DNA of 64,000 bases from Tenacibaculum adriaticum (GTDB lineage: Bacteria > Bacteroidota > Bacteroidia > Flavobacteriales > Flavobacteriaceae). Numbering within the stretch: the stretch's first letter is position 1; every line of letters starts with the position of its first letter. Position numbers and translations under genes: made by a program. The stretch lies in assembly GCF_008124875.1 (NCBI RefSeq), contig NZ_VNIA01000003.1, positions 425,474 through 489,473 on the forward strand, written 5' to 3'. This document shows positions 33,941 to 42,439 of this stretch, piece after piece. The notes beneath the pieces were generated by a model. That model did no database searches. It had not been told where the DNA came from and saw only the letters and a program-made list of their open reading frames with translations.

Positions 33941-34414
33941 TTATTCGTGATGATAAGGTTCGTTTTTTAAGATTGTAAATCCGCGATACAATTGTTCAAT
34001 AATAAACAAGCGAATCATTTGGTGGGAAAATGTCATCTTAGATAAAGATAGTTTTCCACTTGCTTTTTTATATACTGTTTCTGAAAATCCGTAAGGTCCC
34101 CCAATAACCAATACCAGTTGTTTAAGACCTGAATTCATTTTCTTTTGAAGATATTGTGAGAATTCCATCGAGGTAAAATGCTTTCCTTTGTCATCTAACA
34201 AAATTAATTGGTCGGTGTTTTGGAGTTTAGATAAAATTAATTCTCCTTCTTTTTCTTTTTGTTGATCTTCCGACAGATTTTTTACATTTTTAATATCTGG
34301 AATAATTTCTAGTTCAAATTTTATGTAATGTTTTAAACGATTTTGATAATTATTCATTAATTGAATGAGATTTTTATCATCCGTTTTTCCAATGGCAAGT
34401 AATTTGATTTTCAT
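33941..34414 (-). CDS. rlmH: 23S rRNA pseudouridine-1915 N3-methyltransferase RlmH
   Basis: A 157-residue SPOUT methyltransferase acting on helix 69 of 23S rRNA. Recognisable by LLAIGKTDDKNL at the start, the SAM-binding knot VLVIGGPYGFSETVYKKA, and the C-terminal SKMTFSHQMIRLFIIEQLYR with YHHE at the end. Full length. It is divergent from nadC, with a perfect hairpin repeat in the gap. Confidence 0.97.
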   Translation of the reverse strand: MKIKLLAIGKTDDKNLIQLMNNYQNRLKHYIKFELEIIPDIKNVKNLSEDQQKEKEGELILSKLQNTDQLILLDDKGKHFTSMEFSQYLQKKMNSGLKQLVLVIGGPYGFSETVYKKASGKLSLSKMTFSHQMIRLFIIEQLYRGFTILKNEPYHHE

Positions 34415-34426
34415 TTTTATGTCAGG

Positions 34427-34471
34427 TCGAGCGCAGTCGAGACCTATTTATAACCTCTCGACTGCGCTCGA
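34427..34471. repeat. Perfect 16-bp inverted repeat (family D hairpin)
   Basis: TCGAGCGCAGTCGAGA (34427-34442) and TCTCGACTGCGCTCGA (34456-34471) are exact reverse complements around a 13-base AT-rich loop. It lies between divergent promoters (rlmH and nadC), where a terminator would make no sense. The high GC contrasts with its surroundings; this motif recurs in flavobacterial genomes from memory. Confidence 0.8.
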
Positions 34472-34572
34472 GGAGACAAACTCATAATTAATAAAAAACA
34501 AATTTATTGTTTTCAAATTAAACTCGATAAAATAAAATCAATCCGTATTTTTACATCAAGATTAAGAAAGTT

Positions 34573-35433
34573 ATGATATCACAAGAACAGTTTAATAAAG
34601 AATTAGAGTTAATAATAACCAATGCCATTCGTGAAGATATTGGAGAAGGAGATCATACCTCATTATCGTGTATTCCTGCGAATGCTGAAGGTAAGGCAAA
34701 GTTATTAGTTAAAGACGAAGGAATTATTGCAGGAGTTGAATTCGCAAAAATGGTTTTTGCACACGTTGATAAAGATTTGAAAATTGAAACGTTAATGAAT
34801 GATGGAGATAAGGTGAAGTACGGAGATGTTGTTTTTTATGTTTCAGGAAAATCACAATCTATTTTACAAGCCGAACGTTTGGTATTAAATGCAATGCAGC
34901 GTATGAGTGCTATTGCCACGAAAACAGGTTTTTTTGTTGATTTGTTAGAAGGAACTCAAACAAAAGTTTTAGACACACGTAAAACAACTCCAGGAATTCG
35001 AGCTATTGAAAAATGGGCAGTAAAAATAGGAGGAGGCGTAAATCACCGATTTGCATTGTACGATATGGTGATGATAAAAGACAACCACATCGATTTTGCA
35101 GGAGGAATTACTCAAGCAATTACAAAAACCAAGAATTATCTAGCTGAAAAAGGTTTAGATATTAAAATTATTGTAGAGGCGCGTGATTTAGATGAGATTA
35201 AAGAAATATTGTCTAATGAAGGGGTTTATAGAATTTTAATAGACAATTTTAATTATGAAGATACACGTAAAGCAGTAGCGTTAATAGGAGATAAATGTTT
35301 AACGGAAAGCTCGGGAGGAATCAACGAGAAAACGATTAGAAAATATGCAGAATGTGGTGTTGATTTTATTTCGTCTGGAGCCTTAACACACTCAGTGTAT
35401 AATTTAGATTTAAGCTTAAAAGCAGTGGATTAA
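34573..35433 (+). CDS. nadC: Nicotinate-nucleotide pyrophosphorylase (quinolinate PRTase)
   Basis: A 286-residue enzyme that converts quinolinate and PRPP to nicotinate mononucleotide in NAD synthesis. Family motifs are REDIGEGDHTSLS near the N terminus, DTRKTTPGIRAIEKWAVKIG, GGVNHRFALYDMVMIKDNH, and the closing SSGGINEKTIRKYAECGVD. All expected phosphate-binding Lys/Arg/His positions appear present. The stop overlaps the start of the pentapeptide gene (TAATG). Confidence 0.97.
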   Translation: MISQEQFNKELELIITNAIREDIGEGDHTSLSCIPANAEGKAKLLVKDEGIIAGVEFAKMVFAHVDKDLKIETLMNDGDKVKYGDVVFYVSGKSQSILQAERLVLNAMQRMSAIATKTGFFVDLLEGTQTKVLDTRKTTPGIRAIEKWAVKIGGGVNHRFALYDMVMIKDNHIDFAGGITQAITKTKNYLAEKGLDIKIIVEARDLDEIKEILSNEGVYRILIDNFNYEDTRKAVALIGDKCLTESSGGINEKTIRKYAECGVDFISSGALTHSVYNLDLSLKAVD

Positions 35434-36005
35434 TGATTGATAATTATATTGATAGCGAAGCGTTTATTAAGGTTGATTTTACCAAGACAAAAATCGAAAA
35501 AGCAGAATATGATAATTGTACTTTCGAGCATTGTAACTTCGAAGGAATTTATGCATCAAATATTCAGTTTGTAGAGTGTGAGTTTATTGATTGTAATTTT
35601 AGTAATACCATTGTAAGTAATACTGCTTTTAGAGAGGTGTCGTTTGTTGATTGTAAAATGATCGGAGTGAAGTTTAATGAATGCGATAACTTTTTATTAA
35701 GTATGAATTTTACAAACTGTCAGCTAAATTTCTCATCATTTTATCAGTTGAAAATTATACAGACTAAATTTTTGGATTGTAAACTACAAGAAGTAGATTT
35801 TACGGAAGCAGATATGTCGAAATCACTTTTTAAAGAATGTGATTTAAGTGGAAGTATTTTTGAACAATCAAATTTAGAAAAAGTAGATTTTCAAACATCT
35901 TCTGGATTTAACATCGACCCAGAAGTAAACAAGCTAAAAGGAGCAAAGTTTAGTAAAGAAAATGTAGTAGGGTTGTTACATAAATATCAAATAATTATTG
36001 AATAA
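35433..36005 (+). CDS. Pentapeptide-repeat protein
   Basis: A 190-residue protein with a right-handed quadrilateral beta-helix of pentapeptide repeats (A/C-D/N-L/F-x-x) across most of its length, for example CTFEHCNFEG, FVECEFIDCNFSN and ADMSKSLFKECDLSGSIFEQ, with Cys common at the repeat positions. The C terminus carries a short helix that may mediate dimerisation as in Qnr/MfpA-type proteins. DNA mimicry or gyrase protection is possible for this class but cannot be concluded. Translationally coupled to nadC. Confidence 0.88.
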   Translation: MIDNYIDSEAFIKVDFTKTKIEKAEYDNCTFEHCNFEGIYASNIQFVECEFIDCNFSNTIVSNTAFREVSFVDCKMIGVKFNECDNFLLSMNFTNCQLNFSSFYQLKIIQTKFLDCKLQEVDFTEADMSKSLFKECDLSGSIFEQSNLEKVDFQTSSGFNIDPEVNKLKGAKFSKENVVGLLHKYQIIIE

Positions 36006-36069
36006 TTTTTTATACAATAAAAAATAACAAGCTATTTTGAGACTTTGTAGTCTTAGCAACTTTAAAAAA

Positions 36070-36996
36070 ATGACAAAACACGTAGAAGACAACCTAGAAA
36101 AAATTCCAGTAATTAATTTATTAGTTGCTTTCGGAAAAAAAATAAAAATTCCCGGGTTAGAAGGAATGTCTTTGTACGATGTATTAGAAATGTACATAAT
36201 AGGTATTGTTAAAGGAGCTCTAACTACACGTGCAAGTGGTATTGCGTTCAGTTTTTTTATGGCAATATTTCCGTTTTTATTATTCATTTTAACACTCATT
36301 CCATATATTCCTATCGATGGTTTTCAAGAGGGATTGTTCTCTTTAATTCGTGATGTTTTACCGCCCAAAACGTTTAGTGCGGTTGATAATGTAATTAATG
36401 ATATTATTAATAATCAATATGGAGGATTACTATCCTTTGGTTTTTTAGCCTCTATTTTTTTAATGACCAACGGGGTGAATGCTATTTTCGGTGGGTTTGA
36501 ATATTCGTATCATATTCAAGAGTATAGAAATATTATTAGAGCGTATATTATATCCTTAGGAGTTTCATTGTTAATGTCATTTTTCCTTATTATTACTGTT
36601 ATAGTGGTAATTTTATACCAAATAGCTCTAGCTAAGTTTGATGAAATAGGATGGATAGATACCACAGATTTAAATCTTTTTTATTACGGAAGAGGTTTGT
36701 TCTTTTTAATTATGATTTTTACCATTGTTTCTATATTGTTTCGTTTCGGTACCAAACAAGGAAAAGAAGTAAAGTTCTTTTCTCCAGGCGCTATTTTAAC
36801 GACGTTAGTTTCGTTATTTACTTTTTATCTGTTTGGTATTTATATCGTTAAGTTCTCAACATACAACCAATTATATGGTTCTATTGGTACTTTATTGATT
36901 TTAATGTTGTTTGTTTGGTTAAATGCGATTATCCTTTTGTTAGGTTTTGAATTAAATGCTTCTATTTATCGATTAAAACGCATAAATAAAGCCTAA
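36070..36996 (+). CDS. YihY/BrkB-family membrane protein
   Basis: A 308-residue integral membrane protein with six predicted helices. The family pattern is visible: RASGIAFSFFMAIFPFLLFI, then PYIPIDGFQEGLF, the GGLLSFGFLASIFLMTNGV helix, and LLILMLFVWLNAIILLLGFE with the polar C-terminal NASIYRLKR. Once annotated as ribonuclease BN, the family is now regarded as transporters or flippases of unknown substrate. The ATG at 36070 is preferred to a TTG at 36037, which would add 11 residues. Confidence 0.9.
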   Translation: MTKHVEDNLEKIPVINLLVAFGKKIKIPGLEGMSLYDVLEMYIIGIVKGALTTRASGIAFSFFMAIFPFLLFILTLIPYIPIDGFQEGLFSLIRDVLPPKTFSAVDNVINDIINNQYGGLLSFGFLASIFLMTNGVNAIFGGFEYSYHIQEYRNIIRAYIISLGVSLLMSFFLIITVIVVILYQIALAKFDEIGWIDTTDLNLFYYGRGLFFLIMIFTIVSILFRFGTKQGKEVKFFSPGAILTTLVSLFTFYLFGIYIVKFSTYNQLYGSIGTLLILMLFVWLNAIILLLGFELNASIYRLKRINKA

Positions 36997-37047
36997 TTTT
37001 CATACCTCTTTTCTTCATATTTTTTCAGATATTTGCAAACTAATTTT

Positions 37048-37126
37048 GTCATTCCAGCAAAGGCAGGAATTTCAAAGAGGATTATTAAATAGTTTAATAA
37101 AACATTCTTGCTTTCGCAGGAATGAT
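37048..37126. repeat. Palindromic repeat, family C
   Basis: GTCATTCCAGCAAAGGCAGG plus AAT (37048-37070) and ATTCTTGCTTTCGCAGGAAT plus GAT (37104-37126) are imperfect inverted copies around an A/T-rich centre. A single arm of the same family is at 7584. It lies directly before hisS. Confidence 0.75.
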
Positions 37127-37140
37127 ACTAAATCAAAAAA

Positions 37141-38508
37141 ATGAAACCAAGCATCCCAAAAGGAACAAGAGATTTTTCATCAACTGAAGTAGCCAGAAGA
37201 AATTTTATTTTTAATACCATAAAACATTCTTTTGAGTTATTCGGATTTCAACCTATTGAAACGCCAACTTTTGAAAACTCTGAAACCTTAATGGGAAAAT
37301 ATGGAGAAGAAGGAGACCGATTAATCTTTAAGATTTTAAATTCTGGAGATTATTTAAAAAAGGTTGATGAAGAGTTGTTATCAGCAAAAAACAGTTCAAA
37401 AGTAACGTCAAAAATTTCGGAGAAAGCGTTACGTTACGATTTAACAGTGCCGTTTGCACGTTATGTGGTACAACACCAAAATGATATTACGTTTCCGTTT
37501 AAACGTTATCAAATTCAACCCGTTTGGAGAGCAGATCGTCCGCAAAAAGGGCGTTTTAGAGAGTTTTATCAATGTGATGCAGATGTCGTAGGGAGTGATT
37601 CTTTATGGCAAGAAGTAGAGTTTGTACAATTATACGATTCGGTTTTTAGTAAGTTACAGTTAAAAGGAACGACCATTAAAATTAATAATCGTAAAATTTT
37701 ATCAGGAATCGCTGAGGTAATTGGCGCAAAAGACAAGTTGATAGATTTTACGGTTGCTTTAGATAAGTTAGATAAAATAGGAAAAGAAGGTGTGGTTAAA
37801 GAAATGCTAGAAAAAGGAATTTCTAACACTGCGATTGAAAAAGTACAACCCTTATTTGATTTTTCAGGATCTAATAATGATAAATTAGATTCGTTGGCAG
37901 CAATGTTAAGCACTTCGGAAGAAGGAACAAAAGGAGTAGAGGAGTTGCAATTTGTAGTCGATTCAATTTCAGCATTAGGTTTAGAGTCTGCTTCGTTAGA
38001 ATTGGATGTTACATTGGCTCGTGGATTAAATTATTACACAGGAGCTATTTTTGAAGTAGCTGCACCAGAAGGCGTAAAAATGGGATCGATTGGTGGTGGA
38101 GGTCGTTACGACGATTTAACTGGTATCTTCGGATTAAAAGATGTAAGCGGTGTAGGTATTTCTTTTGGATTAGATCGTATCTATTTGGTAATGGAAGAAC
38201 TTGGACTGTTTGAAGCGGTTGAGCTGCCAAAACCTAAAGTATTGTTTTTAAATTTTGAGGAAAACGAAAGTTTATCAAAAATAAAAGCAATTAGAGAATT
38301 AAGAGAAAATGGAATTAAAGCAGAATTGTATCCTGATGTTGCAATGAGTAATAAACAGGAAAAGAAGCAATTTAAATACGCAGATAAACGAGAAATTGAA
38401 TTTGTTGTTACTTCTTTAGAAGAAGACCAAATGTTCAATATTAAAGATCGCAAAACCGGTGAGCAGAAAGTGCTTACAATAAACGAAATAATTACCTTTG
38501 TAAAATAA
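37141..38508 (+). CDS. hisS: Histidyl-tRNA synthetase
   Basis: A 455-residue class II aminoacyl-tRNA synthetase. N-terminal [13 protein letters not shown], motif 1/2 regions [14 protein letters not shown] and [19 protein letters not shown], His-specific loop [15 protein letters not shown], motif 3 [12 protein letters not shown] followed by [12 protein letters not shown]. The C-terminal anticodon-binding domain spans residues about 365-455. Slightly longer than the E. coli enzyme, as usual in Bacteroidota. The start lies 15 bases after the family C repeat, which therefore probably forms part of its leader. Confidence 0.97.
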   Translation: MKPSIPKGTRDFSSTEVARRNFIFNTIKHSFELFGFQPIETPTFENSETLMGKYGEEGDRLIFKILNSGDYLKKVDEELLSAKNSSKVTSKISEKALRYDLTVPFARYVVQHQNDITFPFKRYQIQPVWRADRPQKGRFREFYQCDADVVGSDSLWQEVEFVQLYDSVFSKLQLKGTTIKINNRKILSGIAEVIGAKDKLIDFTVALDKLDKIGKEGVVKEMLEKGISNTAIEKVQPLFDFSGSNNDKLDSLAAMLSTSEEGTKGVEELQFVVDSISALGLESASLELDVTLARGLNYYTGAIFEVAAPEGVKMGSIGGGGRYDDLTGIFGLKDVSGVGISFGLDRIYLVMEELGLFEAVELPKPKVLFLNFEENESLSKIKAIRELRENGIKAELYPDVAMSNKQEKKQFKYADKREIEFVVTSLEEDQMFNIKDRKTGEQKVLTINEIITFVK

Positions 38509-38539
38509 AAAGAATTTTTGTTTTATCTTTTAAACAATA

Positions 38540-39235
38540 ATGAAAATGTTCGAGATTAATAACAATATGAAAGACGAGAGAATAGACGAAATAGGAGAGA
38601 ACCACGTAGGTACATCTGCAACAACACCATTGCGTGCTGATGCTTTTGATATTTCGGACAGTGAGAAAATTGAAAAAATTCAAGAAAGCGTTAAAGATAT
38701 TCTAGAAACGTTAGGAATGGATTTAACCGACGATAGTTTACAAGGTACACCAAAACGTGTAGCAAAAGCTTTTGTTAATGAAATTTTTATGGGATTAAAT
38801 CCTAAGAATATGCCAAAGGCTTCTACTTTCGATAATAACTATAAATATGGTGAAATGTTAGTAGAAAAGAATATCGTTGTATATTCTACTTGCGAACATC
38901 ATTTATTACCAATTGTTGGGCGTGCACATGTTGCTTATATTTCTAGTGGAAAAGTAATCGGCTTGTCTAAAATGAACCGTATTGTAGAATATTTTGCTAA
39001 AAGACCACAGGTACAAGAACGTTTAACCATGCAAGTTGTACAAGCAATGCAAGAAGCTTTAGGTACTCAAGATGTTGCTTGTGTTATTGACGCGAAGCAT
39101 TTATGTGTTAATTCTAGAGGAGTTAAAGATATAGAAAGCAGCACGGTAACTGCAGAGTTTGGTGGGAAATTTAAAGAGAAAGACACCAAACGTGAGTTCT
39201 TGGATTATATAAAAATGGATACTGATTTCGATTAA
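38540..39235 (+). CDS. folE: GTP cyclohydrolase I
   Basis: A 231-residue enzyme that makes 7,8-dihydroneopterin triphosphate, the first step of folate (and possibly queuosine-type) synthesis. Zinc and active-site residues are seen in YSTCEHHLLPIVGRAHVAYI and in ACVIDAKHLCVNSRGVKD; substrate-binding GLSKMNRIVEYFAKRPQVQE is intact. The N-terminal 50 residues are a poorly conserved extension. The ATG at 38540 is 31 bases after hisS, so the two may be co-transcribed. Confidence 0.96.
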   Translation: MKMFEINNNMKDERIDEIGENHVGTSATTPLRADAFDISDSEKIEKIQESVKDILETLGMDLTDDSLQGTPKRVAKAFVNEIFMGLNPKNMPKASTFDNNYKYGEMLVEKNIVVYSTCEHHLLPIVGRAHVAYISSGKVIGLSKMNRIVEYFAKRPQVQERLTMQVVQAMQEALGTQDVACVIDAKHLCVNSRGVKDIESSTVTAEFGGKFKEKDTKREFLDYIKMDTDFD

Positions 39236-39280
39236 TGAAAAGAAAATCAATTATTTAATCGTTTATTCATTTTTTGGCAT

Positions 39281-39289
39281 TATCTTTGC
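39281..39289 (+). promoter_or_regulatory. -7 element (TATCTTTGC) of the cold-shock gene
   Basis: Perfect TAnnTTTG match 55 bases before the cold-shock ATG, implying an untranslated leader of about 45-50 bases, as expected for a gene regulated through its leader. Confidence 0.55.
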
Positions 39290-39343
39290 CACCAATAAAA
39301 GTGTTGCACGTAATTAAGCAAGCAACGTATTAAACAAATTATA

Positions 39344-39535
39344 ATGAATAAAGGTACAGTTAAATTTTTCAATGAATCTAAAGGATTCGGATTCATCACT
39401 GAAGAAGGAACAAACAAAGAACATTTTGTACATGTGTCAGGATTAATTGACGAAATTCGTGAAAACGATGAAGTTGAATTCGAATTACAAGATGGTAGAA
39501 AAGGATTAAACGCGGTTAACGTAAGAGTATTATAA
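39344..39535 (+). CDS. Cold-shock-domain protein
   Basis: A 63-residue single cold-shock domain: MNKGTVKFFNESKGFGFITE contains the RNP1 motif (KGFGFI), and HFVHVSG is RNP2. It binds single-stranded RNA or DNA and acts as an RNA chaperone. It has its own promoter box (39281) and a strong terminator (39565), so it is monocistronic. Confidence 0.95.
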   Translation: MNKGTVKFFNESKGFGFITEEGTNKEHFVHVSGLIDEIRENDEVEFELQDGRKGLNAVNVRVL

Positions 39536-39564
39536 TATATATTACGAATTAATTTTTTTAAAGC

Positions 39565-39596
39565 AAAGCCTATCAAATGATAGGCTTTCTTTTTTA
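39565..39596 (+). terminator. Terminator of the cold-shock gene
   Basis: AAAGCCTATCA / TGATAGGCTTT 11-bp perfect stem with a 2-base apparent loop (opening to four or more in practice) followed by a T-rich tail. Confidence 0.9.
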
Positions 39597-39605
39597 TAAA
39601 ATATT

Positions 39606-39809
39606 ATGATAATGTTAGACGGTAGAAATAGAAAAAATATTCAAATAGGTAGTGAGGTTGAGGTAGTACAAAAACATCATCAACGTTCAGGTGAATTAAC
39701 TGAAGGAAAAGTAGCATCAATTTTAACAAATTCTTCCAATCACCCTCACGGAATTAAGGTTAAATTAACTACTGGTATTGTTGGAAGAGTAAAAAATGTG
39801 ATAGAATAA
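39606..39809 (+). CDS. YwbE-family (DUF2196) protein
   Basis: A 67-residue protein matching YwbE: LDGRNRKNIQIGSEVEVVQK, then HHQRSGELTEGKVASIL and GIKVKLTTGIVGRVKNV. A small beta-rich basic fold of unknown function, possibly nucleic-acid-related. It lies between the cold-shock terminator and a convergent small membrane protein gene, so it needs a promoter near 39580-39600 that I could not pinpoint. Confidence 0.88.
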   Translation: MIMLDGRNRKNIQIGSEVEVVQKHHQRSGELTEGKVASILTNSSNHPHGIKVKLTTGIVGRVKNVIE

Positions 39810-39818
39810 AACGAAGCG

Positions 39819-40028
39819 CTATTCTTTTAATTTTTTCAATCCGTTAATTCCTCCAACAAAAAAGATACAAGCAAATAATATTTTTATCAGGATAAATAGA
39901 TATTTACTTTCTGTGGTCCAAGAAAAAATAATTAGATATAACTCCTTGTCTTGAAAATATTGAAGAAATCCTTCAACAAGAATATACAAACCGAATAGAA
40001 TATATAAATAAGGGAATAGTTTTTTCAT
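39819..40028 (-). CDS. Small two-helix membrane protein
   Basis: A 69-residue hypothetical protein with two hydrophobic helices (about residues 6-22 and 43-62) joined by a polar loop. No family recognised. It overlaps the stop of the lytic transglycosylase gene upstream by one base (shared position 40028), so it is probably the last gene of that transcript. Confidence 0.65.
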   Translation of the reverse strand: MKKLFPYLYILFGLYILVEGFLQYFQDKELYLIIFSWTTESKYLFILIKILFACIFFVGGINGLKKLKE

Positions 40029-40975
40029 TAATGAATAGGTATTTTAATAGTATACTTTTTACCGCTACGATTATTTAGTCTGGTTTCTCGTAACCATGGA
40101 TTTTCGATTTTCAATTCTTTATAAGTAATTCCGTTTTCTTTGGCAAAATCGGCTAAATCTGGAATAGGCTTAGTTACTTCTATATCATAAGTTTGTATCG
40201 TTTGGTATAAATCTTCTTGACCATATATAAAACCATATTTTTTTGGATGTGTCATGATTTCTTTTAAAGCCAGAATTCTAAAAACGTATCTACCAGTTTC
40301 ATCATTTAACAACAAGTCATAGTAATTGTCTACTTTTTGTTCTTTTAACCGTCTTAAAATTCTCCCTCTTCCAGCATTATAAGCAGCGGCAGCTAGTGTC
40401 CAAGATCCAAATTTTTCTTTAGCGCTTTTTAAGTATTCCGCAGCTACTCGAGTAGATTTTTCTAAGTTGTAACGCTCATCAACATTTCTGTTAACTTCTA
40501 ACCCATATTCACGACCTGTAGAAGGTAAGAAATGCCAGTATCCAGCTGCTCCTGCACTCGAAGGTATGTTAATTAAAGCACTCTCAGCAACACATAAGTA
40601 CTTAAAGTCATCTGGTAAACCATATTCAACTAATAAAGGTTCTATAATTGGAAAAAACTTATTGGCTCTTTTAATTAATAACAATCCGTTAGATTGCCAA
40701 TACGTATTCACCAAAAGCTCTCTATCCATTCTTTCTTTAATATCTGCTTTTTCCAACGGTACACGTTCTCCTGCTAATTCCAAGTACTCAGGAATCTTTA
40801 AGGCTTTAACTTCATATAACTTACTTACATTTTTTGCTGGTACTGTTGCTAGCGTATCAGTTGGTGTTGTTCTTATAGTATGAGCTCTAGTTTGTGTACT
40901 TTGAGCTGCATTCATTAAAAATAATGCCAATGCAACAAAAGCAATAATCGATATAAGACGAGTAATCTTTTTCAT
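40028..40975 (-). CDS. MltD-like lytic transglycosylase
   Basis: A 315-residue exported protein with an N-terminal signal or anchor helix. Residues about 125-250 are the SLT goose-lysozyme-like domain: the catalytic Glu probably lies in YLCVAESALINIPSSAGAAG, followed by GYWHFLPSTGREYGL and AAAAYNAGRGRIL. The C-terminal 50 residues (TYKELKIENPWLRE, YTIKIPI) resemble a LysM-type peptidoglycan-binding repeat. It cleaves glycan strands to 1,6-anhydromuropeptides. In a series with the alpha/beta hydrolase, DUF6438 and mtaB genes. Confidence 0.9.
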   Translation of the reverse strand: MKKITRLISIIAFVALALFLMNAAQSTQTRAHTIRTTPTDTLATVPAKNVSKLYEVKALKIPEYLELAGERVPLEKADIKERMDRELLVNTYWQSNGLLLIKRANKFFPIIEPLLVEYGLPDDFKYLCVAESALINIPSSAGAAGYWHFLPSTGREYGLEVNRNVDERYNLEKSTRVAAEYLKSAKEKFGSWTLAAAAYNAGRGRILRRLKEQKVDNYYDLLLNDETGRYVFRILALKEIMTHPKKYGFIYGQEDLYQTIQTYDIEVTKPIPDLADFAKENGITYKELKIENPWLRETRLNNRSGKKYTIKIPIH

Positions 40976-40992
40976 TTTAATATGTTTTATGA

Positions 40993-41664
40993 TTAAAGCT
41001 GATTAAGTACTAGGCATTCCTTTTCGATAATTTTAGAAATGGTTTTAGCTTTGTTTAAAATCATTACATGAGTTCCTTTATCAACTTCAATCGCGTTTTT
41101 AATATGTTTAATAGGAAATATTTCATCTTTATTTCCATGAATGTGCAGTACATAATCTAGCGCTGTTTTTTGTTGCCAGTTTAATACATTATGAATTGCC
41201 CATTCTAAATAATCTGCATTTCTTACAGATAAGTACTTTTTGTACAGTTCTGCGCGTTTTTTAAGAAAATCCCCTAAAAAATAAGATTCGTAATCTTCAA
41301 TATTTTGTGCAATTTTAGAGGGGAATAACTTATATGCTTTTGTTTTTTGCGCAATTTTTAATCTGTTAGGTAATTCTTTTCTGCTTTTAATACTCGATAT
41401 AATAATTACCTTTTTAAAATTAATGAGTTTACTCATTTCTTGCACCATAACACCACCAAATGATACGCCAATTAAAATTGGGTTTTCATGTTTAATTTTG
41501 TCACACATTCGTTGTGCATAACTTTCAATAGATTCATGTATTGAAAGTGGTATGTTCCACTCTAAAAAGTGGAGTTCGAATGCTTCTTTTGATAATGAAA
41601 TACGCTCAAATATTTTCGTGTTTGCGGCTAAACCAGGAACGAAATATACGTGAGTTTTTTCCAT
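40993..41664 (-). CDS. Alpha/beta hydrolase
   Basis: A 223-residue soluble hydrolase. Nucleophile elbow IGVSFGGVMVQEM (G-x-S-x-G, Ser in GVSFGG), catalytic Asp probably in HGNKDEIFPI and His in DKGTHVMIL. No signal peptide. Starts 2 bases after the stop of the DUF6438 lipoprotein gene, so likely co-transcribed with it. Substrate unknown; esterase or lipase-like. Confidence 0.85.
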   Translation of the reverse strand: MEKTHVYFVPGLAANTKIFERISLSKEAFELHFLEWNIPLSIHESIESYAQRMCDKIKHENPILIGVSFGGVMVQEMSKLINFKKVIIISSIKSRKELPNRLKIAQKTKAYKLFPSKIAQNIEDYESYFLGDFLKKRAELYKKYLSVRNADYLEWAIHNVLNWQQKTALDYVLHIHGNKDEIFPIKHIKNAIEVDKGTHVMILNKAKTISKIIEKECLVLNQL

Positions 41665-41666
41665 TT

Positions 41667-42398
41667 TTAATCAAAGAATTTCTTGTCTATTAAAAGACCT
41701 TGCAGGTATTCGTGTACATCGATTAATTCCGCAGGAACTTCATCACTCCATAAACGAATTTGAACTTGTTTTCCTTTATGAGTAATAAATGTACTAGGCA
41801 AGTCCATTATTTTAGGATTGTCATAGACCTCTTTATAGCTAGAAAAATCGTTTTTATTTAATTTTTCCTTTAAAGCTGAAAATTCTTTATCTGTTAATTT
41901 AAATTCTCTAGTACCTTCTTCGACTACATATTTTTTTCCGTTGTAGGTTACATTTCCTTCTTTGTCAACTGAAACGTCATAAACTGGGCAATCTCCAAAA
42001 CATTCAGTCTTACGAAAGCTTAAAAAAGTACTTTCTTCTCTTTTGATGACGTCTTGAGTTTTCATGATGCCGTTTAACTCAACAGATTTAAACTCGCCAG
42101 ATTCTTGTAATCTTTTTAGCCAAAAATCACGTTTATCAGCAGGTACTTTAATCAAAGCTATTTTAGTAGTTTCACTATCAAATAGCATTTTATCCCAAGT
42201 TAATCCGCTATTGGTAATTAATGCTTTTGCATTAGCTACATTTTTCGGATTTTTCAAAACTACTATTAACTCATCTTCAACTGCTAAAGGAGCTTCCACA
42301 TTTTCTTCTGTTCGAGTTTCCTCTTTTGGAGTTGATGTTTTTTTAGGAGACCCACAACTAAGCGCTAATAAAATTATAGATAAGTATACGTATTTCAT
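41667..42398 (-). CDS. DUF6438 lipoprotein
   Basis: A 243-residue lipoprotein (Cys15 in ALSCGSPKKTS). Residues about 40-110 resemble a small ferredoxin-like fold domain. The DUF6438 domain at about 128-235 has the distinctive FRKTECFGDCPVYDVSV, with a CxxxC pair that may form a disulphide. The family is widespread in Bacteroidota and of unknown function. It lies between mtaB and an alpha/beta hydrolase, all on the same strand. Confidence 0.85.
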   Translation of the reverse strand: MKYVYLSIILLALSCGSPKKTSTPKEETRTEENVEAPLAVEDELIVVLKNPKNVANAKALITNSGLTWDKMLFDSETTKIALIKVPADKRDFWLKRLQESGEFKSVELNGIMKTQDVIKREESTFLSFRKTECFGDCPVYDVSVDKEGNVTYNGKKYVVEEGTREFKLTDKEFSALKEKLNKNDFSSYKEVYDNPKIMDLPSTFITHKGKQVQIRLWSDEVPAELIDVHEYLQGLLIDKKFFD

Positions 42399-42439
42399 TG
42401 AAATTTGTTTTTTAGGGATTGTACAATTTTAGTGCCAAT

